Shown here in pieces: positions 41,634-50,176 of a DNA stretch of 64,000 nt. The stretch lies in the NCBI GenBank assembly GCA_900314825.1, contig OMWS01000001.1:32460-96459 (forward strand), in the 5' to 3' direction. This DNA comes from an uncultured Veillonellaceae bacterium. GTDB lineage: Bacteria; Bacillota; Negativicutes; Selenomonadales; Selenomonadaceae. The first letter of the stretch is position 1; each line of letters starts with the position of its first letter. The translations under genes were made by a program, and so were the position numbers. The notes under the pieces were generated by a model. The model saw only the letters and a list, made by a program, of their open reading frames with translations, was not told where the DNA came from and searched no databases.

Positions 41634-41748
41634 CTGTAACTTCGGGAGGGCGGGGACGTTCCCTCTGAAAATTTTTAGCCCCGAAGGGGGTACTTTTTTC
41701 AGAGAGGAAGTCCCCACCCGACTGCGAACGAGAACCAAACTTCGCGAC
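41634..41748. repeat. Intergenic palindromic repeat, family 1, copy C, inside the aroF leader
   Basis: Same layout as copy B without the insert: CTGTAACTTCGGGAGGGCGG, CCCTCTGAAAATTTTTAGCC, CCGAAGGGGGTACTTTTTTC, AGAGAGGAAGTCCCC, GACTGCGAACGAGAA and TTCGCGA. It lies between the T-box terminator and the aroF ribosome site, so every full-length aroF mRNA carries it. The GCCCCGAAGGGG hairpin followed by TACTTTTTTC could itself act as a weak terminator. Confidence 0.85.
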
Positions 41749-41772
41749 CACGAAATTAAGGAGGACTTATCC

Positions 41773-42786
41773 ATGATTATTGTTATGAAACCCACGTCCA
41801 CGGAAGCCGAACTCGCCAATGTCGAGAAGAAGATCAAGAATGCCGGCCTCAAGACGCATCTCTCTGTCGGCGACGATCGCACGATTGTCGGTGTCATCGG
41901 CGACAAGAAGATCATTGCAAATCTCGAAATGAACATGATGCCGGGTGTCGAGAAGACCGTCCGCATCACGGAAAAATACAAGATCGTCAGCCGCGAATTC
42001 CACCCGGAGGACAGCGTCATTGACGTCGCAGGCGTGCCGGTCGGCGGCAAGCACCTCGCCATCATGGCCGGCCCGTGCGCTGTCGAGTCCGTCGAGCAGC
42101 TCGAAGAAGCCGCCGAAGCCGTCGCGAAAGGCGGCGCGCAGTTCCTGCGCGGCGGTGCGTTCAAGCCGCGCACGAGTCCGTATGATTTCCAAGGCCTCGC
42201 CGAGCAGGGGCTCAAGATGCTGCGCACGGCCGCCGATCACAATGGCCTGAAAGTTGTCACGGAAATCGTCGACAAGGACGATATGGACCTCATTGGCGAA
42301 TACGCCGACATCTACCAGGTTGGCGCGCGCAATATGCAAAACTTCCAGCTTTTGAAAGCCCTTGGCAAAGCGAAAAAGCCGGTCATGCTGAAGCGCGGCC
42401 TCTCGGCGACGATTCGTGAGTGGCTGAATGCCGCTGAGTACATCGCGGCGGGCGGCAATGAAAACATCATCCTTTGCGAGCGCGGCATCCGCACGTACGA
42501 GACGTTCACGCGCAACACGCTCGACCTCTCGGCGGTCGCTGCGATCAAAGAGCTATCGCATCTGCCGATCATCGTCGATCCGTCGCATGGCACGGGCCGC
42601 TGGGAAATGGTGCGTCCGATGGCGCGCGCGGCCGTGGCGGCGGGCTGCGACGGCCTCATCATCGAAGTGCACCCGCACCCAGAGGTCGCGCTCTCCGATG
42701 GCGACCAGAGCCTCACGCCGAAGAATTTCAACGCGCTCATGGACGAAGTCCGCCAGTTTGGCGCGCTGATGGGGAAGACATTATGA
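41773..42786 (+). CDS. aroF: 3-deoxy-7-phosphoheptulonate synthase (DAHP synthase)
   Basis: 337 residues from ATG 41773 behind TAAGGAGG. An N-terminal ferredoxin-like regulatory domain (about 1-70, MIIVMKPTSTEAELANVEKK) precedes the barrel with HLAIMAGPCAVESVEQLEEA, LRGGAFKPRTSPYDFQG, VMLKRGLSATIREWLNAAEY and IVDPSHGTGRWEMVRPMAR. This is the Thermotoga-like type I-beta form, in which the N-domain binds aromatic amino acids. It condenses PEP and erythrose-4-phosphate at the entry to the shikimate pathway. The tyrosine T-box adds transcriptional control. Confidence 0.96.
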   Translation: MIIVMKPTSTEAELANVEKKIKNAGLKTHLSVGDDRTIVGVIGDKKIIANLEMNMMPGVEKTVRITEKYKIVSREFHPEDSVIDVAGVPVGGKHLAIMAGPCAVESVEQLEEAAEAVAKGGAQFLRGGAFKPRTSPYDFQGLAEQGLKMLRTAADHNGLKVVTEIVDKDDMDLIGEYADIYQVGARNMQNFQLLKALGKAKKPVMLKRGLSATIREWLNAAEYIAAGGNENIILCERGIRTYETFTRNTLDLSAVAAIKELSHLPIIVDPSHGTGRWEMVRPMARAAVAAGCDGLIIEVHPHPEVALSDGDQSLTPKNFNALMDEVRQFGALMGKTL

Positions 42787-43712
42787 GCGGCGCGGACTTT
42801 ACGCAGCCGAACCAGCCGCAGCAGGCGACGCTGAAGCTCGCGATCATCGGCGTCGGCCTCATCGGCGGCTCGCTCGGCCTTTGCCTGAAAAAACACATGG
42901 GCGACCAGATTTTCATCACGGGTCTCTGCCGCACGCAATCGTCCATGCAGCGCGCGATGGAGCGCGGGGCAGTCGATTTCGCGGGCGATGATCTCGCGAA
43001 AGTCGTCGGCAGCGCGGACATCGTCTTTCTCTCGCCGCCCGTGCTGCAGATTGTGCCGATGGTGGAAAAAATCTGCCCGTTCCTCAAACCAGGCGCGATC
43101 CTCACGGACGCGGGCAGCACGAAAAACTATGTCTATCAGCATTTGAAGCCGCTGCTGCCCGACGGTGTGACGTACATCGCCGGCCACCCCATGACGGGCA
43201 AGGAAAAAAGCGGCGTTGCGGCGGCCGATGCCGATCTCTTCCGTGGCAAGGCCTATGTCATCGTGCCGACGGGCGCGCCGAAAGCCGCCGTCGACAAATT
43301 GATGAGCGTGCTGCAATATACGGAAGCGAATTTCACGACGCTCGACCTCGCCACGCATGATCGTTGCGCGGCCGTCATCAGCCATGTGCCGCACGTCACG
43401 GCTGCCGCGCTCGTCACGCTCCTCGCGCGCACGGGCGGCGACCGCGAAGCCTGCACGCGCCTCATCGGCGGCGGCTTCAAAGACACGACGCGCATCGCCT
43501 CGTCGAATGCCGACATGTGGGCGGACATCTGCATGACGAACGGCCCGGCGATCGCCGACAATCTGCGCGCCCTCCAAGGCATCCTCGGCGAAGTCATCAC
43601 GGCCTGCGAGACGCATGACCGGCAGTATATCCACGATTATTTCACGGAGTCGAAGACAATCCGCGACGGCTTGCTCGAACATGCAGCGCAGGAGAAGATC
43701 GATCCGAACTGA
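42783..43712 (+). CDS. tyrA: Prephenate dehydrogenase
   Basis: 309 residues; the ATG overlaps the aroF stop by 4 bases. NAD-binding LAIIGVGLIGGSLGLCLKKH, ADIVFLSPPVLQIVPMVEKI, LTDAGSTKNYVYQHL, the substrate-site AGHPMTGKEKSGVAAADADL, and the helical C-domain with HDRCAAVISHVPHVTAAALV. It oxidises prephenate to 4-hydroxyphenylpyruvate, the tyrosine branch, in agreement with a Tyr T-box. No ACT domain is present at the C-terminus. Confidence 0.95.
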   Translation: MSGADFTQPNQPQQATLKLAIIGVGLIGGSLGLCLKKHMGDQIFITGLCRTQSSMQRAMERGAVDFAGDDLAKVVGSADIVFLSPPVLQIVPMVEKICPFLKPGAILTDAGSTKNYVYQHLKPLLPDGVTYIAGHPMTGKEKSGVAAADADLFRGKAYVIVPTGAPKAAVDKLMSVLQYTEANFTTLDLATHDRCAAVISHVPHVTAAALVTLLARTGGDREACTRLIGGGFKDTTRIASSNADMWADICMTNGPAIADNLRALQGILGEVITACETHDRQYIHDYFTESKTIRDGLLEHAAQEKIDPN

Positions 43713-43724
43713 TCGGTTCTTTCG

Positions 43725-43938
43725 CCTTCCCCTCAGGGGAAGGGGGACCGCGAAGCGGTGGAAAGGGTCCCCTGTACGTTTTGTGAATTCGTAGGTCGTA
43801 ACTCTTCGCGGGTGCGCGCACGAAACCGTTTGGGGTGTCTGCGCGCACCGGCGAAGTCAAAATGCTTGCACGTTCATCAAAACTACAAGCGACCCGCTCC
43901 GCCTCGCTATCGCTCGGCACCTCTCCCTAAGGGAGAGG
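43725..43938. repeat. MITE-like palindrome-bounded element, family 3, copy 1
   Basis: No gene is seen between tyrA and the UPF0158 gene. The left end is the hairpin CCTTCCCCTCAGGGGAAGG (43725-43743) followed by GGACCGCGAAGCGGTGG; the right end is GCCTCGCTATCGCTCGGCAC followed by the hairpin CCTCTCCCTAAGGGAGAGG (43920-43938). The same two end modules bound copy 2 at 44504-44775 in the same orientation, while the interiors differ. Confidence 0.75.
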
Positions 43939-44011
43939 CTTGGTTTGAGAGCCGCAAACTCTTAATTTAATGACATTGCCTTTGGGAGAGGTTTTGGAAA
44001 GGATAATTCCC

Positions 44012-44434
44012 ATGAAAATTTCTTTGACGGACCTCGCGCATGCCATCGCCCGTTCCGATGTCGTCCAGTCCTACGTCGATCTCAAAGAAGGGCGCGTGAT
44101 CGCGCTGCCGGATGCGCCGGCGGATGCGGAGGATGATGCGGCGGCGTTTGATTACGCGATGCAGCTCGAGGAAGACTACGAGCGCTATCTCCCGCTCGCA
44201 AATCTCTACGATGGCGTCGAGCCCGACGCCATGCGCGCGTTTGCCGAGGCGCAATCGGCGGCGATGAAAGCGCGGCTGCTTCCCATCCTCGACGCCCCCG
44301 GCGCGGCACCGCGCTTTCGCCAGCAGGTGCGGCGGCTGCTGCTCGAGGCCAAGTGGAAGGCGTTCTTGCAGGACTACGTGCGCGAGGTCGCGCGGACGTT
44401 CTGCGAAGAGAATGAAATCGAATACGAAGCGTGA
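44012..44434 (+). CDS. UPF0158-like protein of unknown function
   Basis: 140 residues from ATG 44012 behind GGAAAGGA. Soluble, acidic; N-terminal MKISLTDLAHAIARSDVVQS and VIALPDAPADAEDDA, middle MQLEEDYERYLPLANLYDGV, and C-terminal APGAAPRFRQQVRRLLLEAK with WKAFLQDYVREVARTFCEEN. The order ALPD, acidic stretch, R-F-x-x-x-V and W-x-x-F resembles the UPF0158 family, whose function is unknown. It stands alone between two MITE-like elements, with no promoter recognised. Confidence 0.7.
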   Translation: MKISLTDLAHAIARSDVVQSYVDLKEGRVIALPDAPADAEDDAAAFDYAMQLEEDYERYLPLANLYDGVEPDAMRAFAEAQSAAMKARLLPILDAPGAAPRFRQQVRRLLLEAKWKAFLQDYVREVARTFCEENEIEYEA

Positions 44435-44556
44435 GTCTATGATGTGAAAGGGAGAATCGTTACTAGGCCGATTTCTTGTAGATCTATTGCTGAACTTTGC
44501 AATTACGACAGCCTCTCCCTTTGGGAGAGGGGGACCGCGAAGCGGTGGAGAGGTAA

Positions 44557-44597
44557 GCAGGCTCTTAGCGCTTTAGCGCTTAGAGTTCGCTTATGTC
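44557..44597 (-). repeat. 41-bp repeat (family 2), second copy
   Basis: Reverse complement of 41128-41168 with two mismatches. Here it lies just inside the left end module of the MITE-like element, so the same unit has been placed in two unrelated repeat contexts. Confidence 0.85.
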
Positions 44598-44640
44598 GAC
44601 GAAGTCGACGGTACTTGGGTGCGATAGCCAAGCAAAAAAC

Positions 44641-44693
44641 AAGAAGTCTTCATAGCATCGAGTTGTTAAGACGTAATGCTATGAAGACTTCTT
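44641..44693. repeat. Perfect 18-bp inverted repeat
   Basis: AAGAAGTCTTCATAGCAT at 44641-44658 pairs with ATGCTATGAAGACTTCTT at 44676-44693 around a 17-base loop. The right arm runs into TTTG, so on the plus strand it could terminate transcription, but no gene upstream needs it. It is nested in the interior of the MITE-like element. Confidence 0.75.
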
Positions 44694-44834
44694 TGTATTT
44701 GAGACAAATCGCACCCTTGTACCCTCTCCGCCTCGCTAACGCTCGGCACCTCTCCCAGAGGGAGAGGCTGCTGTAGAAGTTACAGTCGCAATCTTAAGTA
44801 AGAAATCAATAATTGTCACAGCCTCTTTGTATTT

Positions 44835-46727
44835 TCACTTTCCCAGCAATTCCGCTTTCAGTTCTTTATACCGCCGTGTATAGTACGGCCCGTCTTGGGC
44901 TTCGCGGTGGTCGAAGCCGTAGGCGCGGCGGCTGACGGCGAGGATCGGGGGCGCTTGGATGCGCTTGGCGATGGCCATGCCCGAAAAGAGGTTCCACCAG
45001 CGTTCGAGGTCGGCGATGAATGCTTTGGCGGTCGGGAAGTATTTTGCGACGAGGCCGGGGGCGCAGCCAAGGTTCGCTTCGACCGTGCCTTCTTGATACC
45101 ACGAGAGCACGTCTTCCGGCGTGGCTTTCTGCCAGCGTTCGATGAACGAGCGGAAGAGGTAGTCGTGATAGGGATATTTGATCGGGTCGCCTTTGCCTTC
45201 GTCGACGTTTTGCGCGCTCGAGAGCTCGGCGCTCGGCACGAGGTCGATGATGCCTTGCGGCACGACTTCGTGGTGGTAAACTTCGTTGTTAAGATAGCGC
45301 GCGAGGTCGTAGACTTGGTATTTCCAGAGGTCGGCGAGCGCGGCGAGGAAGCCGGACTGGTCGCCGTAGAGCGTCGAGTAGCCGACGGTCGTCTCGGCTT
45401 TGTTTGCATTGCACGTGAAGCCGCCGCCAAACGCGGCCGCGGCGCCAGCGAGCACGCGTGCGCTGCGGTCGCGCGCCTGGATGTTTTCGAGGACGAACGA
45501 GGAAACCGTGAGATGCGATTCCGTGCCGTTGGCGAGGTGCGTGACGGGCAGCGTTTCCAGTTGTTTCTTTGTGAGATCGACGGCCTCTTGGATCGGCACG
45601 ATCATGTAGTTGCAGCCGAGATTTTTGGCCAGCTCGGCCGAGAGGCCTTTCGTCGTCGCGGAGTTGAAGACGCTCGGCATGTTGACGAGCAGGAGGTTTT
45701 CTGGCCCGATGACGTGCGCGTAGAGCGCGGCGGCGACGGCGGAGTCGATGCCGCCCGAGATGCCGATGACGACGCGATTCATGTGGATGCTCGCGAGGAA
45801 TTCTTTGATGCCATAAGAAAGCGCGCGATAGATGGCGGCAATCGGCGGCTCGGCGGGCTGCGGCGCGGCGCTCATGGCGTCGATGCGGTCGAGATCGGTC
45901 GTGACGACCATTTCCTCGTATGGCGTGCAGACGCGCACGACGCGACCCGTCGCGCTGTAGACCGTACTCGAGCCGTCGAACGTGTAGATCGTTTTGCCGT
46001 TGTTTTGCAGGCCGATGTTGTTGACGTAAAAGAGCGGCGTGTGCGCGGCTTTCGCTTGCGCGCCAAAGACGCGGTTGCGTTTGTCATTTTTGCCGAGCGT
46101 GTACGGCGAGGCGGAGACGTTGACGAAAAAGTCGATGTCGTGGTGGCGGTTCAGCACGGCAAGCGGCGTGAGGCTGTAGTCGTCGCTCCAGCCGTCTTCG
46201 CAGAGCAGGCCGCCAATGCGATAGCGCTGGCCTTTGATGTCGAGCGTGAGCGGCGAGAGCAGGCGCTCGGCTGTCGTGCCGAGCTCGCGCGCGAGCTTTT
46301 GCAGGGAAAAGAAATGGCGCGTGTCGTCGAATTCGCGATAGTTCGGCAAGAGCGTCTTGATGATGAAGGGATACGGCATGGAGTCGGGCGAGACGAGCTT
46401 TCCTTCCTGCGCGCAGAACAGCGCGTTGTACTTGCGCACGCGGCCGTCGTTGTTTTTCTTTTCCCAATCGACGGCGACGTTGCCGAACAGCACGACGATG
46501 CCCTGCGACGCGGCGATGATGTCGCGGCCATAGCTTTCGCAGTCGCGCAAAAACGCGGACTGCTCCCATGCGTCACCTAAAAGATAACCCGGGATGCACA
46601 TCTCGGGGAAGACGATGACGTCCGCGCCTTGCGCTTTCGCCTCGTCGATCTGCCGCAGCATGGTCGTCGCGTTGACATCGGGATGGCCAGGGGACACTTT
46701 CATCTGTGCCATGGCAATTTTCAACAT
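44835..46727 (-). CDS. nadE: Glutamine-dependent NAD+ synthetase
   Basis: 630 residues. N-terminal nitrilase-type glutaminase domain with Glu in VIVFPEMCIPGYLLGD, Lys in the YPFIIKTLLPNYREFDD region and the nucleophilic Cys in IGGLLCEDGWSDDYSL. C-terminal synthetase domain with the PP-loop VVIGISGGIDSAVAAALYAH near 318-335, GDQSGFLAALADLWKYQVYD and VPSAELSSAQNVDEGKGDPI. It makes NAD+ from deamido-NAD+, ATP and glutamine. It is divergent from thrC. AGAGGTGG precedes the ATG. Confidence 0.96.
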   Translation of the reverse strand: MLKIAMAQMKVSPGHPDVNATTMLRQIDEAKAQGADVIVFPEMCIPGYLLGDAWEQSAFLRDCESYGRDIIAASQGIVVLFGNVAVDWEKKNNDGRVRKYNALFCAQEGKLVSPDSMPYPFIIKTLLPNYREFDDTRHFFSLQKLARELGTTAERLLSPLTLDIKGQRYRIGGLLCEDGWSDDYSLTPLAVLNRHHDIDFFVNVSASPYTLGKNDKRNRVFGAQAKAAHTPLFYVNNIGLQNNGKTIYTFDGSSTVYSATGRVVRVCTPYEEMVVTTDLDRIDAMSAAPQPAEPPIAAIYRALSYGIKEFLASIHMNRVVIGISGGIDSAVAAALYAHVIGPENLLLVNMPSVFNSATTKGLSAELAKNLGCNYMIVPIQEAVDLTKKQLETLPVTHLANGTESHLTVSSFVLENIQARDRSARVLAGAAAAFGGGFTCNANKAETTVGYSTLYGDQSGFLAALADLWKYQVYDLARYLNNEVYHHEVVPQGIIDLVPSAELSSAQNVDEGKGDPIKYPYHDYLFRSFIERWQKATPEDVLSWYQEGTVEANLGCAPGLVAKYFPTAKAFIADLERWWNLFSGMAIAKRIQAPPILAVSRRAYGFDHREAQDGPYYTRRYKELKAELLGK

Positions 46728-46752
46728 AGGGTTCCACCTCTTGCCAATTTTA

Positions 46753-46761
46753 TGCTATAAT
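46753..46761 (+). promoter_or_regulatory. Extended -10 promoter for thrC
   Basis: TATGCTATAAT: a perfect TATAAT (46756-46761) with the TGn extension at 46753-46755. No clear -35 hexamer, as often with extended -10 promoters. It lies about 120 bases before the thrC start. Confidence 0.6.
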
Positions 46762-46832
46762 GAATGTGTTTTCGCATCAATGTCGCACACGCACGTACAT
46801 TTGTGTATGCGATGGGCGAAGCACTTGGGTTC

Positions 46833-46841
46833 ATTCTAGCA
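46833..46841 (-). promoter_or_regulatory. Extended -10 promoter for nadE
   Basis: On the minus strand, TATGCTAGAATGAAC contains TGC followed by TAGAAT. The same 15 bases precede the secreted-protein gene near 51,650. It gives nadE a leader of about 100 bases that overlaps the thrC promoter region. Confidence 0.5.
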
Positions 46842-46877
46842 TATTTTCCATCCATATAAAAGAGAGGCGATCGGATT

Positions 46878-48365
46878 TTGAAGTACATCAGCACGCGCGG
46901 CGGAGCCGAGCATTTGACGTCGGCCGAGGCGATTTTGAAAGGGTTGTCGGAAAATGGCGGGCTCTTCGTGCCGGAGACGATGCCCGAGGTGTCGCAGGCG
47001 TTCATCGAAGGGCTCGTGCCGCTCGCGTATGAGGAGCGCGCCGTCCGCGTCCTCAAAGAGTTCCTCACGGATTACACGGAGGATGAGATCCGCGGCTGCG
47101 TGACGCGCGCCTATGGGGACGGAAAATTCGACACGGAGCGCCGCGCGCCGACGAAGCTTTTGAAAAGCCATAACGTGCTCGAACTTTGGCACGGGCCGAC
47201 GAGCGCGTTCAAGGACATGGCGCTGCAGCTGTTGCCGCAGCTTTTATCGACGGCGCTGAAAAAGACGGGCGAGACGGACGATGTGCTCATCCTCGTCGCG
47301 ACATCGGGCGACACGGGCAAGGCGGCGCTCGAGGGGTTCCGAGATGTGCCGCAGACGAAGATCATGGTCTTCTATCCGGACGGCGGCGTCAGCCGCATCC
47401 AGCACCTCCAGATGGCGACGCAAGAGGGCGGCAATGTCAATGTCACGGCCGTGCGCGGCAATTTCGATGACGCGCAGACGGGCGTGAAAGAGATTTTTGG
47501 CGACAAAGCGTTTGGCGCGGAGCTCGCGCAGGCGGGCGTGAAGCTCTCATCGGCGAATTCGATCAACTGGGGCCGCCTCGTGCCGCAGATCGTCTACTAT
47601 TTCAGCGCCTACGCCGATCTCTTGGCGGCGAAGCGCATCCAGATGGGCGATGCCATCGACTTCTGCGTGCCGACGGGCAATTTCGGCGACATCCTCGCGG
47701 GCTACTACACGAAGTGCATGGGCCTCCCCATCGGCCGCCTCGTCTGCGCGTCGAACAAGAACAACGTGCTGACGGATTTCCTCACGACCGGCACGTATGA
47801 CCGCAACCGCGCATTTTTCCAGACGATCACGCCGTCGATGGACATTTTGATTTCCAGCAATCTCGAGCGCCTGCTCTACCACATGAGCGGCAGCACGGAC
47901 GCGGTCGCGGGCTGGATGAAGGAACTGCGCGAGACGGGCAAGTACACGATCCCGCAGGCGCTGCTCGCGAAAATCCAGGAGACGTTCGCGGCCGGCTGGG
48001 CCGACGAGGACGCGACGAAAGCAGCGATTAAATCCGCCTACGACACGGAATCTTATATCCCCGACACGCATACGGCGGTCGCCTGGCGCGTAGCCGAGGA
48101 ATATCAGAAGAAGACGGGCGACCAGCGTCCAATGGTCATCGTCTCGACGGCGAGCCCGTACAAGTTCAACGGCAGCGTGCTCGCGGCGCTCGGCCAGGAG
48201 ACGGCGGGCAAGGACGAGTTTGCGCTCTTGGATGCGCTCGAATCTCTGAACAGCGATCCGACGCCTGTCGGACTCGCGGCGCTCAAGACGAAGACCGTCC
48301 GCCACAAAGATGTTTGCGAACGCGAAGAAATGAGAGCGTTCGCGCGCGCGTTTGCGGATAAATGA
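46878..48365 (+). CDS. thrC: Threonine synthase
   Basis: 495 residues, TTG start at 46878 behind AGAGAGGCG. The N-terminus MKYISTRGGAEHLTSAEAIL is typical. The PLP Lys112 is in WHGPTSAFKDMALQLLPQLL; LILVATSGDTGKAALEGFRD and FYPDGGVSRIQHLQMATQEG follow, then SSANSINWGRLVPQIVYYFS and CVPTGNFGDILAGYYTKCMG. It converts O-phosphohomoserine to threonine. No thrA/thrB neighbour is present. Confidence 0.96.
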   Translation: MKYISTRGGAEHLTSAEAILKGLSENGGLFVPETMPEVSQAFIEGLVPLAYEERAVRVLKEFLTDYTEDEIRGCVTRAYGDGKFDTERRAPTKLLKSHNVLELWHGPTSAFKDMALQLLPQLLSTALKKTGETDDVLILVATSGDTGKAALEGFRDVPQTKIMVFYPDGGVSRIQHLQMATQEGGNVNVTAVRGNFDDAQTGVKEIFGDKAFGAELAQAGVKLSSANSINWGRLVPQIVYYFSAYADLLAAKRIQMGDAIDFCVPTGNFGDILAGYYTKCMGLPIGRLVCASNKNNVLTDFLTTGTYDRNRAFFQTITPSMDILISSNLERLLYHMSGSTDAVAGWMKELRETGKYTIPQALLAKIQETFAAGWADEDATKAAIKSAYDTESYIPDTHTAVAWRVAEEYQKKTGDQRPMVIVSTASPYKFNGSVLAALGQETAGKDEFALLDALESLNSDPTPVGLAALKTKTVRHKDVCEREEMRAFARAFADK

Positions 48366-48369
48366 ATTG

Positions 48370-48398
48370 TTGACTTTTATGGTAGGATAGGCTATTAT
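48370..48398 (+). promoter_or_regulatory. Sigma-A type promoter of pckA
   Basis: TTGACT at 48370-48375, 17-base spacer, TATTAT at 48393-48398. Transcription would start near 48405, within the inverted repeat at 48407-48435. Confidence 0.8.
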
Positions 48399-48406
48399 TA
48401 TTTATG

Positions 48407-48435
48407 GTGCGATACGAAATATCGTGACATCGCAC
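48407..48435. promoter_or_regulatory. Operator-like nested palindrome at the pckA transcription start
   Basis: GTGCGAT (48407-48413) and ATCGCAC (48429-48435) form an outer inverted repeat around ACGAAATATCGT (48414-48425), whose arms ACGA/TCGT flank AATA. The position just downstream of the -10 element is that of a repressor site. The 12-base core recurs exactly at 60353-60364. Confidence 0.55.
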
Positions 48436-48474
48436 TAGAGAAAATGTTATTTTGACGAAAGAGGTTGAAAGCAA

Positions 48475-50140
48475 ATGGCAAACGTCGATCTCAGCCAGTA
48501 CGGTATCACTGGCGTCAAGGAAGTCCTCCACAATCCGTCCTACGACGTGCTCTTCAAGGAAGAGACGAAGGAAGGTTTGACGGGCTATGAAGTCGGCCAG
48601 GTTTCCGAACTCGGTGCTGTCGATGTGCAGACGGGCAAGTTCACGGGCCGTTCCCCGAAAGACAAGTACATCGTGATGGATGAGAAGTCCAAGGACACGG
48701 TTTGGTGGAACTCGGAAGAGTATCCGAATGATAACCATCCAGCGACCCAGGAGATGTGGCAGGCTGCCAAGGAGACGGCGAAGAAAGAGCTGTCCAACAA
48801 GGATAAGCTGTATGTCGTCGATGGCTTCTGCGGTGCGAACAAAGACACGCGCATGGCTGTCCGCTTCATCGTTGAAGTTGCTTGGCAGGCGCATTTCGTG
48901 ACGAATATGTTCATCCGTCCGACGAAAGAAGAGCTTGAGAACTTCCAGCCGAATTTCGTTGTTTATAATGCATCCAAGGGCATCATCGACGGCTGGAAAG
49001 AGAAGGGCTTCCGTTCGGACACGGCAGTTCTCTTCAACGTCACGGAGAGAGAGCAGGTCATCATCAATACGTGGTACGGCGGCGAGATGAAGAAGGGCAT
49101 GTTCTCCATGATGAACTACTTCCTCCCGCTGCAGGGCATTGCTTCCATGCATTGCTCCGCGAACACGGACAAGAATGGCGAGAACACGGCCATCTTCTTC
49201 GGCCTCTCCGGCACGGGCAAGACGACGCTCTCCACGGATCCGAAGCGCCTCCTCATCGGCGACGACGAGCACGGCTGGGATGACGCTCTCCACGGATCCG
49301 AAGCGCCTCCTCATCGGCGACGACGAGCACGGCTGGGATGACGAAGGCGTCTTCAACTTCGAGGGCGGCTGCTATGCAAAAGTCATCGACCTGGATAAAG
49401 ATTCCGAGCCGGACATCTACGGCGCCATCAAGCGCGACGCGCTGCTTGAGAACGTCATCTGTGACAAAGACGGCAAGATTGACTTCTCGGATGCTTCGCG
49501 TACGCAGAACACGCGCGTGTCCTATCCGATCTACCACATCAAGAATATCGTCAAGCCGGTTTCCCATGGCCCGGCAGCGAAGAGCGTCATCTTCCTGTCT
49601 GCCGATGCTTTCCAGGTGCTTCCGCCGGTCTCAATCCTGACGCCGGAACAGACGGAGTACTACTTCCTCTCGGGCTTCACGTCCAAGATTCCGGGCACGG
49701 AACGCGGCATCACGGAGCCGGTTCCGACGTTCTCCGCATGCTTTGGGCAGGCGTTCCTCGAACTCCATCCGACGAAGTACGCGATGGAACTCACGAAGAA
49801 GATGAAGGCCAATGGCTCGCGCGCTTATCTCGTCAACACGGGCTGGAACGGCACGGGCAAGCGTATTTCCATCAAGGATACGCGCGGCATCATCGATGCG
49901 ATCTTGAGCGGCGCCATCGACAAGGCTCCGACGAAGACAATCCCGTACTTCAACTTCACGGTGCCGACGAAGCTCGAAGGTGTCGACACGGGCATCCTCG
50001 ATCCGAAGGATACGCATAAAGATCCGGCGGAGTGGGATAAGGCTGCCAAGAAACTGGCTGGCATGTTCATCGAAAACTTCCACAAGTTCGAGAGCAACGA
50101 GCACGGCAAGGCACTCGTCGCCGCCGGCCCGCAGCTGTAA
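48475..50140 (+). pseudogene. pckA: Phosphoenolpyruvate carboxykinase (ATP), frameshifted by a 58-bp tandem duplication
   Basis: From ATG 48475 (AAAGAGGTTG upstream) the frame encodes a normal PckA N-terminal half through [16 protein letters not shown], the Walker A motif [11 protein letters not shown] (from about residue 243) and the kinase-2 motif [12 protein letters not shown], then goes out of frame and stops at 49341. The correct frame resumes with a second copy of the same motif and runs to TAA 50140 ([50 protein letters not shown]). Removing one 58-bp unit gives an intact 535-residue enzyme. As read, neither fragment has a complete active site. An internal ATG at 49280 could restart but lacks Walker A and a ribosome site. 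Confidence 0.92.
49224..49339 (+). repeat. Exact 58-bp tandem duplication in pckA
   Basis: 49224-49281 and 49282-49339 are identical, starting GACGCTCTCCACGGATCC and ending CACGGCTGGGAT; GACG follows both. 58 is not a multiple of three, so the second unit shifts the frame by one. The unit encodes the end of Walker A and all of the kinase-2 motif. Confidence 0.97.
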
Positions 50141-50176
50141 TTCTGCGCCATTTGCTGACTATCAGCATTTCCATAA

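Larger units (their letters stand above)
44504..44775. repeat. MITE-like palindrome-bounded element, family 3, copy 2
   Basis: The 400-base gap after the UPF0158 gene holds no gene. Left end hairpin CCTCTCCCTTTGGGAGAGG (44512-44530) then GGACCGCGAAGCGGTGGAG; right end GCCTCGCTAACGCTCGGCA then CCTCTCCCAGAGGGAGAGG (44749-44767). The outermost bases TACGACAGCCTCTCCC and the reverse complement of the other end, TACAGCAGCCTCTCCC, are near-identical terminal inverted repeats. The interior carries the family 2 repeat, an inner inverted pair (GGTACTTGGGTGCGAT / ATCGCACCCTTGTACC) and a perfect 18-bp hairpin. Confidence 0.8.

Noticed and set aside
44895..46580. A 561-codon open frame on the plus strand opposite nadE
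   Set aside because: It is the antisense shadow of a clear NAD synthetase with catalytic motifs; its translation is Arg/Val/Asp/Glu-rich without recognisable motifs, as expected in GC-rich DNA.
49280..50140. The downstream pckA frame as an independent gene
   Set aside because: It lacks Walker A and a ribosome site, and exists only because of the 58-bp duplication.
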